Source: Oscillospiraceae bacterium (lineage in GTDB: Bacteria > Bacillota > Clostridia > Oscillospirales > Oscillospiraceae). Taken from it: a DNA stretch of 9,025 bases. Position numbers and translations under genes: made by a program. Every line of letters starts with the position of its first letter. Position 1 is the stretch's first letter. Below are positions 5,086-9,025 of this stretch, piece by piece. The notes beneath the pieces are model-generated. The model did not search any database. It was not told where the DNA came from and worked only from the letters and a program-made list of their open reading frames with translations. Location of the stretch: positions 1 to 9,025 of the forward strand of contig JAIEFH010000151.1 in the NCBI GenBank assembly GCA_029067025.1. The letters are read 5' to 3'.

Positions 5086-5106
5086 AAAAGACGGCAAAAT
5101 GCCGTC
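5086..5106 (-). terminator. Intrinsic terminator of the parM operon
   Basis: GACGGCA (5090-5096) and TGCCGTC (5100-5106) form a perfect stem with a 3-base loop, followed on the minus strand by seven T (A run 5083-5089). The stem overlaps the stop codon of the parR-like gene. It closes the maintenance operon before the mobilization genes. Confidence 0.85.
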
Positions 5107-5392
5107 ACGAGAAATTTTCCAGAAAATCCATGATGGTGTCAGCCGCTTCATCATCACAGACCCGCTCCATTGCCACAGGCTGAACAGGTATTTGCTTCAA
5201 AGCATCGGAAAGTTCTTCCCGGATGATACCGCGAAACTCGTTTTTCATCAGACTGATACACTCGGCCTGATTGATGATGAACACCAAAGCTCTGTTCAGA
5301 GATACCGCATTGAGCCTTTGCAGATACTCCCACGCCCGTTTGTCCTCCGGGTGGTCAAGGTCAAAACGGAGGGTCAGTTTTTTACGTTGCAT
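5105..5392 (-). CDS. ParR-like partner of the ParM protein
   Basis: A 95-residue protein starting at the ATG at 5392, inside the end of the parM gene (11-base overlap). An upstream in-frame start at 5455 would lie wholly within parM and add an arginine-rich stretch, so it is not preferred. The N-terminus KKLTLRFDLDHPEDKRAWEY followed by NAVSLNRALVFIINQ suits a ribbon-helix-helix DNA-binding domain; the C-terminus is acidic (DDEAADTIMDFLENFS), as in ParR proteins whose tail contacts the ParM filament. The role, binding a centromere-like site and linking it to ParM, is inferred mainly from position and general shape, not from a firm match. The GACGGC hairpin cluster just downstream is one candidate binding site. 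Confidence 0.65.
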   Translation of the reverse strand: MQRKKLTLRFDLDHPEDKRAWEYLQRLNAVSLNRALVFIINQAECISLMKNEFRGIIREELSDALKQIPVQPVAMERVCDDEAADTIMDFLENFS

Positions 5393-6323
5393 GGGATGTG
5401 CCGCCTTTGCGGAGCGCCATCTCACACAGGTACTCGTAGCCCTTAGCCGTGGCACAAATATCGTCGTTGATGGTCACACGGTCTGCGTCGTACTCTCCAA
5501 AATTGCGGATAAGGCAGCTCCCGCCGCCCAGCACATACAGCCGCATGAGGGCCGGGTTGTACTCATGCTCCCGCAGGATGCGGAAGATCTCGCGGACATA
5601 CTCAGCGGCGGTTTCCCGGATGGTGGTCAAATAGTCTGCTTGAATATCCGCCGTGCCAAAACGCAGCACCCTATTGATGATGGTATCATCCACCGTGGCA
5701 TGATGGGTGCGCATGACGTTCTCCCGAACAGCCAGCATACATTGATGGGTCCCGTACTTTTCCGTAAACATTCGGTCAGCGGCGGGCTTTCGGTCGTTGA
5801 TGAACATGATGTTCATGGTGCCGTTGCCAATGTCGCACAGCATATTCACACCCTGGAAGTCCCTGATCTGGCTGGCTACCGCCGCAAAACCTTGGGGGAA
5901 CACATCAACCCCGGCGATCTCCACCTGATAGGCTTTCCCCCGGAAGGTGAAGCCCACATCCCGCTCCCGCGTAAGATACGCTTTGAAGTCCTCACGCTGC
6001 TGGCTCACCCAGGTCAGGGGCAGGCCCACCGCCAGACGCACCTTGGCAGAGGTCAAGCCATGCACGTTCAGCTCACGGGCAATTGCCGCCAGGGTAAGGA
6101 TATAATAGTCGTCGTCCCCGGTCTTATCGGCGGCAAACTCCTTGTGGCCCATCCCAATCAGGTGATACCGCCCGCCGTAGACCAGCAGATCGTCCTTAAA
6201 CACCGGCTCGGTGTCGTAGGCGGTCAGCCCTGCCGGAAAACAGCAGTTTGCGGTCTTGATGTTGCCGTAACCGTTGTCGATTCCGATGATCTTCATGCCC
6301 TGATACTCTTTCACCGGCTCCAT
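5382..6323 (-). CDS. parM: ParM/StbA-family actin-like segregation protein
   Basis: A 313-residue actin-like ATPase that polymerises to push plasmid or excised-element copies apart. The three nucleotide-binding motifs are visible: phosphate-1 IGIDNGYGN (13-21), phosphate-2 DIGNGTMN (164-171) and the adenosine motif VLGGGS (264-269). Length is normal for StbA/ParM. The start is ambiguous: the ATG at 6323 has GGAGGA directly against it, an in-frame GTG at 6314 is better spaced from that sequence, and the ATG at 6296 begins the conserved MKIIGID. The gene overlaps the Toprim gene by 13 bases upstream and the ParR-like gene downstream, so the three are translated from one message. A partition system in an integrated element suggests a circular, replicating stage after excision (inference). 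Confidence 0.9.
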   Translation of the reverse strand: MEPVKEYQGMKIIGIDNGYGNIKTANCCFPAGLTAYDTEPVFKDDLLVYGGRYHLIGMGHKEFAADKTGDDDYYILTLAAIARELNVHGLTSAKVRLAVGLPLTWVSQQREDFKAYLTRERDVGFTFRGKAYQVEIAGVDVFPQGFAAVASQIRDFQGVNMLCDIGNGTMNIMFINDRKPAADRMFTEKYGTHQCMLAVRENVMRTHHATVDDTIINRVLRFGTADIQADYLTTIRETAAEYVREIFRILREHEYNPALMRLYVLGGGSCLIRNFGEYDADRVTINDDICATAKGYEYLCEMALRKGGTSHAT

Positions 6324-7258
6324 TCCTCCTTTCGCCGCGTCAGCCCTAATTGCCTTTGAAGCAGCTCATTTACGTCCTTCCCATAGGGCGGCGGTCTGTT
6401 CCAAATGGTGTACTTGTCCCCCAGCCCCTCCATGATGCCAACCGCCGCGCACCGGCCCACCTCGTCGTTGTCCAGATGAAGGTGGAGCGTTTTTGTGCCG
6501 GGATGGTCCTGAAGGTACTGGCTGAGAGCCAGGGGCACAACCCCCGGACGCTTTGGCTTGAATACCCCAGCCAGGGAGAGAAGTGCGTCCTGCCACCAGT
6601 CGTGTCCTTTCACTTTCAGCAGAGTAGCGTAACTCAGCAGGTCGATAGCCGATTCAAACAGATGGACGCTGCCGGTGCCGGGGGTGTCCGCAATGCAGAA
6701 CGAATATCGCTTATCGCTCCCGGTGGCCTCGCCCTTGTAATCACCCACGGTTCCCCGCAGGGCGGCGTATCGGGGCTTGCCCGTCATATCCCGGCCCAGG
6801 AACACGACATTGTGATAGGGCTGGCTTTCGTACAATCGCCCGGTCTGGATGCAGTAGTCGATCACGTCATGGTCGATACCGCGTCCATGGAGATAGCTGA
6901 CGGCGTGGGTGGCGCACCGGCTGGCCTGGGGCAGCAGCAGTTTCCTGGGGGCATGTTCCTTCGGTTTAGTTTGGGGCGTGTAGGGCAAAGGGGAAAAGGT
7001 CTGTCCGACAAGAGCCTCCACCGCCTGAGTAAAAGAAAAGCCCTGAACTTTAATGAGATAGTCCAGGGCCGTTTTCCCGCCGATGCCGCGGGAAAACCAA
7101 TTCCATTTCCCATTGCTGATTTTCAGACTGTCATGTTCACGGGTGCAATAGGTGCCGCCGCTGACATGGACCAGTTCGTGGGGATCACAGCTCCGCAGGT
7201 AGGTCAGCAGGTCGATCTCCTTTGCTTTGGAAATCTGCTCTGGCGTAACGTAGCCCAT
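6311..7258 (-). CDS. DUF3991/Toprim domain protein, primase-like
   Basis: A 315-residue protein starting at the ATG at 7258, whose A is shared with the TGA of the preceding DUF3848 gene; a GTG at 7261 is one codon earlier. Residues 20-60 (including Cys24, Cys38, His42 and KWNWFSRGIGG) resemble the CHC2-like zinc/DUF3991 part of mobile-element primases, though the Cys/His set looks incomplete. The Toprim domain follows, with the catalytic Glu202 in HLFESAIDLLSY and the DxD pair Asp263/Asp265 in LHLDNDEVG. Such proteins are thought to act in DNA replication or priming of the transferred strand. It lies in the DUF3848-Toprim-ParM order found in Tn1549-like elements (from memory). Function is inferred from the domains only. 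Confidence 0.87.
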   Translation of the reverse strand: MGYVTPEQISKAKEIDLLTYLRSCDPHELVHVSGGTYCTREHDSLKISNGKWNWFSRGIGGKTALDYLIKVQGFSFTQAVEALVGQTFSPLPYTPQTKPKEHAPRKLLLPQASRCATHAVSYLHGRGIDHDVIDYCIQTGRLYESQPYHNVVFLGRDMTGKPRYAALRGTVGDYKGEATGSDKRYSFCIADTPGTGSVHLFESAIDLLSYATLLKVKGHDWWQDALLSLAGVFKPKRPGVVPLALSQYLQDHPGTKTLHLHLDNDEVGRCAAVGIMEGLGDKYTIWNRPPPYGKDVNELLQRQLGLTRRKEEWSR

Positions 7259-7596
7259 CACCGTTCCTCCCGCTGGCCCTTTTCCTTTTCAGCCTGTATC
7301 ACCGCATTGGCGCGGGCTTCGATCACGTCCCGCAGGTCCTCCATGTGGTGGGTTTCCGTCTTGTTCCACTCCTTGTAAACGTCCGCCAGCGGGGTCTTGG
7401 ATTTCAACAGCGCCCTGGCCTGAGCCTCCGGCAGCTCCAGCGCGGACATTTCCATCACAATGTCCTCCCGGACAGCATATTGGGTGGCATTGGCCAGGAT
7501 TGTGATACCGGGCTGGCCCAGCAGCCAATTCCGATACTGTATCTGCTCGGCCAGCATTTTTTCGTACAGCTTGGTCCGCAGTTCTTCGCTGGTCAT
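7258..7596 (-). CDS. DUF3848 domain protein
   Basis: A 112-residue, soluble, mostly helical protein without membrane segments. The N-terminal MTSEELRTKLYEKMLAEQ and the middle YAVREDIVMEMSALELPEAQ followed by LLKSKTPLADVYKEW fit DUF3848, a family of unknown function common in Clostridia mobile elements. AAAGGAG lies 10 bases before the ATG. Its stop overlaps the Toprim start (TGATG), so the two are translationally coupled. It is the first gene of the maintenance operon and follows the cargo terminator, so the operon promoter should lie between about 7600 and 7672; I see no clear one. Confidence 0.75.
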   Translation of the reverse strand: MTSEELRTKLYEKMLAEQIQYRNWLLGQPGITILANATQYAVREDIVMEMSALELPEAQARALLKSKTPLADVYKEWNKTETHHMEDLRDVIEARANAVIQAEKEKGQREER

Positions 7597-7625
7597 GGTT
7601 TATCAACTCCTTTTCTGAGATAATA

Positions 7626-7664
7626 ATAGCCGGGAAATTTTCTGGCTGAAAATCTCCCGGCTAT
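7626..7664 (-). terminator. Long hairpin after the cargo gene
   Basis: ATAGCCGGGA (7626-7635) and TCCCGGCTAT (7655-7664) are perfect, and the stem continues inward with ATTTTC/GAAAAT after one mismatch, giving 16 pairs plus one mismatch around a 5-base loop. It begins 9 bases after the cargo stop codon; on the minus strand TATTATCTC follows, a weak T-rich tail. It probably ends cargo transcription, with possible read-through to the DUF3848 gene. Confidence 0.75.
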
Positions 7665-7672
7665 GTAGCCGC

Positions 7673-8890
7673 TCAACAGTTATCATAATAAGATGCCATT
7701 TCTGTGGCCATTTCTGCTTCATATTCTTTTATTTCCCCTAATAAACCATCAACTCCATCTAAAAAATTACAAAATTCCTCAAAGCACGAGGCTACATTTT
7801 CAACATCAAATCGCGTGGGTTCTCTGAAATATACATTCAAATCTTTATCACAAGGATACCTAAATTTATCTGAATTAAGATCAAGATCATGAAATGTCTG
7901 CACATATTTATGTGCATCTTCAATTGACGAGTCACTTTCATCTCCTGGAATACTCGGATTCTCTTTAAGTTCTATAGCCACACTGTTCCACAACGCGAGA
8001 ATACTATGCTTTTTCTTCCTTAGAATTTTTAGAGCTGTATCTCTCTCAAAATGACTATCTTCAATAATGATTCGTTTTAATCCAAGTTCAATAGCATTAC
8101 GATATAAATAGCACATTGGCATAAATAAATTTGCTTTTTTATCCAAAATTATCCTTTCCTTTAGAAAATCTCCTGTTTCAGTATAAGCTGAAAAGTATGG
8201 ATAAAATGCACGTTCAGAATATTTGTATCCTACTACACTTTGCTGGTAGTAGTGACCACCTTCAATAATCAGTTTTGGTTCGTCCCCCTGAATGTAATCT
8301 TCTGTGATAAGACCAGTCATATATATTTCTTTTATAATGCGGAATGCTTTATTCATGTTGTAGTGCGTTGCAAGTAATGAAATATGAGTTTTTGTATTAA
8401 AAAGGACATCAAGGTTATTGCTAAATGGATACCTAAACATATCTGAACCATTATCTATGCGAGAAATATCTGACAGAAAATCAAATAGCCATTTACCATT
8501 TTCACTGTTTTCTATAGAAAGGCATTTCAATTCCAGCGCCTTTTCCAACGCTCTCTTTAAGTCATGGCGAATTTCTCCTATAATCTCTTTTCGATCGGCA
8601 ATATCTACCGTTAATTGAAAAATAATTGACTTCAATATGAGTTCTAAGCTCTGCCTGTATAAATAAAGCAACGCAAAGTACCATACATCAAGTTTGGCAA
8701 TATCTTTTCTATCTGCTGCCTCGGTAACTAAATAGTATGTAATAATCTCAGCAGCATCAAAAAAATCATTGGCATATTGGTAAAAATCTAAGCACAAGTT
8801 ACCACTATTTGATATAGTAATGGTATTTGAATTGCTTTCATCAATATGATAAAAGTCCATATTGGGATGTACCCATTTATAATCTCTCAT
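7673..8890 (-). CDS. Two-repeat HEPN-like protein of unknown function
   Basis: A 405-residue soluble protein with GGAGGA about 9 bases before its ATG. It contains two related halves. Repeat 1: LYLYRQSLELILKSII (75-90), a His at 109, FRYP (152-155), LDVLF (160-164). Repeat 2: CYLYRNAIELGLKRII (260-275), a His at 295, FRYP (343-346), LNVYF (351-355). The helix YLYRxxxELxLK, then a His, then FRYP is the pattern I associate with HEPN-like helical domains; the canonical R-x4-6-H nuclease motif is not evident (RKKKH at 291-295 has only three intervening residues), so catalysis is doubtful. The gene is visibly AT-rich against its GC-rich neighbours, indicating separate acquisition. As mobile-element cargo with its own terminator, a defence or abortive-infection role is possible but unproven. 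Confidence 0.75.
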   Translation of the reverse strand: MRDYKWVHPNMDFYHIDESNSNTITISNSGNLCLDFYQYANDFFDAAEIITYYLVTEAADRKDIAKLDVWYFALLYLYRQSLELILKSIIFQLTVDIADRKEIIGEIRHDLKRALEKALELKCLSIENSENGKWLFDFLSDISRIDNGSDMFRYPFSNNLDVLFNTKTHISLLATHYNMNKAFRIIKEIYMTGLITEDYIQGDEPKLIIEGGHYYQQSVVGYKYSERAFYPYFSAYTETGDFLKERIILDKKANLFMPMCYLYRNAIELGLKRIIIEDSHFERDTALKILRKKKHSILALWNSVAIELKENPSIPGDESDSSIEDAHKYVQTFHDLDLNSDKFRYPCDKDLNVYFREPTRFDVENVASCFEEFCNFLDGVDGLLGEIKEYEAEMATEMASYYDNC

Positions 8891-8945
8891 AGAATATCAT
8901 CCTCCAATATTCATTTTATCATACTTGGAGAGATAAAGCTACTTT

Positions 8946-9025
8946 TTATACACAATGAGTTTTACTCATCTTTTCTGCAAATTGTTCATTTATATAATCC
9001 GCGCTATCACCTCTCTTAATAGAAC
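8946..9025 (-). CDS. Possible C-terminal end of a gene entering from the right
   Basis: A 26-residue open frame from the right edge to a TAA at 8946-8948, reading SIKRGDSADYINEQFAEKMS and a few more residues. The composition looks like protein and it ends 55 bases before the cargo start codon, so the two could be an operon. It is too short for recognition and may be chance. Confidence 0.3.
   Translation of the reverse strand, partial: SIKRGDSADYINEQFAEKMSKTHCV
8955..8969. promoter_or_regulatory. Dyad ATGAGT/ACTCAT upstream of the cargo gene
   Basis: Perfect 6-bp arms with a 3-base spacer, 65 bases before the cargo start codon. It may be an operator or a small hairpin at the end of the preceding message. 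A TATGAT/TAAAAT-like -10 lies nearer the gene but I see no good -35. Confidence 0.3.

Noticed and set aside
5018..5108. N-terminal extension of the 60-residue protein to 5108
   Set aside because: It would run through the parM-operon terminator and GACGGC hairpins; the ATG at 5018 has its own ribosome binding site.
5271..6359. 362-codon open frame on the plus strand
   Set aside because: Antisense shadow of parM. The minus strand carries all three actin-type nucleotide motifs.
6350..7378. 342-codon open frame on the plus strand
   Set aside because: Antisense shadow of the Toprim gene; the minus strand carries the Toprim Glu and DxD motifs and a coupled start.
8540..8570. HEPN R-x4-6-H nuclease motif in the first repeat of the cargo protein
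   Set aside because: Only Arg108-His109 adjacent residues occur near the expected place, so I do not claim RNase activity.
1..9025. CRISPR array, tRNA or rRNA genes
   Set aside because: No regularly spaced direct repeats and no cloverleaf or rRNA-like sequence were seen; the repeats present are isolated inverted repeats.

Overview
The window looks like part of an integrative mobile element from a gut-type Clostridia (Bacillota) genome. The evidence is the protein families present (MOBP relaxase with MobC, StbA/ParM, DUF3848, DUF3991-Toprim, PcfB/DUF3801, Cys-rich KTR, a Tn916 Orf9-type Xre regulator), the strong GGAGG ribosome binding sites, and the tight overlapping gene packing. No database search was possible. 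Family names come from recognising sequence patterns.

Layout, read on the minus strand from the right edge (the direction of most genes). (1) An AT-rich cargo block: a possible C-terminal scrap of a gene at 8946-9025, then a 405-residue protein of unknown function at 8890-7673 made of two related, HEPN-like repeats and closed by a strong hairpin. (2) A GC-richer maintenance operon with overlapping genes: DUF3848 protein, DUF3991/Toprim protein, ParM-like actin and a small ParR-like partner, closed by an intrinsic terminator. (3) A mobilization block: a 60-residue protein, a candidate oriT with two inverted repeats (4692-4737), MobC, a MOBP relaxase, and a protein that fuses the first ~89 residues of a PcfB/DUF3801 protein to a Tn916-Orf6-type Cys-rich KTR domain, closed by a long terminator hairpin at 2473-2523. 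(4) A Tn916-like regulatory block: a plus-strand Xre regulator (2101-2463), a structured intergenic region, and a minus-strand sigma-70-like factor (1559-1047). (5) A gene-poor, hairpin-rich stretch (438-1046), then a MazF/PemK toxin (437 to beyond the left edge) with no antitoxin visible.

How it fits together: ParM/ParR-like and MazF would keep the element in the lineage. MobC and the relaxase would nick at oriT and start transfer. The Xre and sigma proteins would control expression. The coupling protein and type IV secretion genes that normally follow pcfB in Tn1549-like elements are absent. pcfB is cut off in frame and joined to the KTR gene of a Tn916-type regulatory block. The simplest reading is a mosaic that lost its own transfer machinery and now depends on a helper, i.e. 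a mobilizable derivative of a conjugative element. The most unusual items are this fusion junction, the two-repeat cargo protein, the leader region of the sigma gene (short peptide ORF spanning an attenuator-like hairpin), and a well-conserved-looking plus-strand reading frame at 514-804 that has no start codon.
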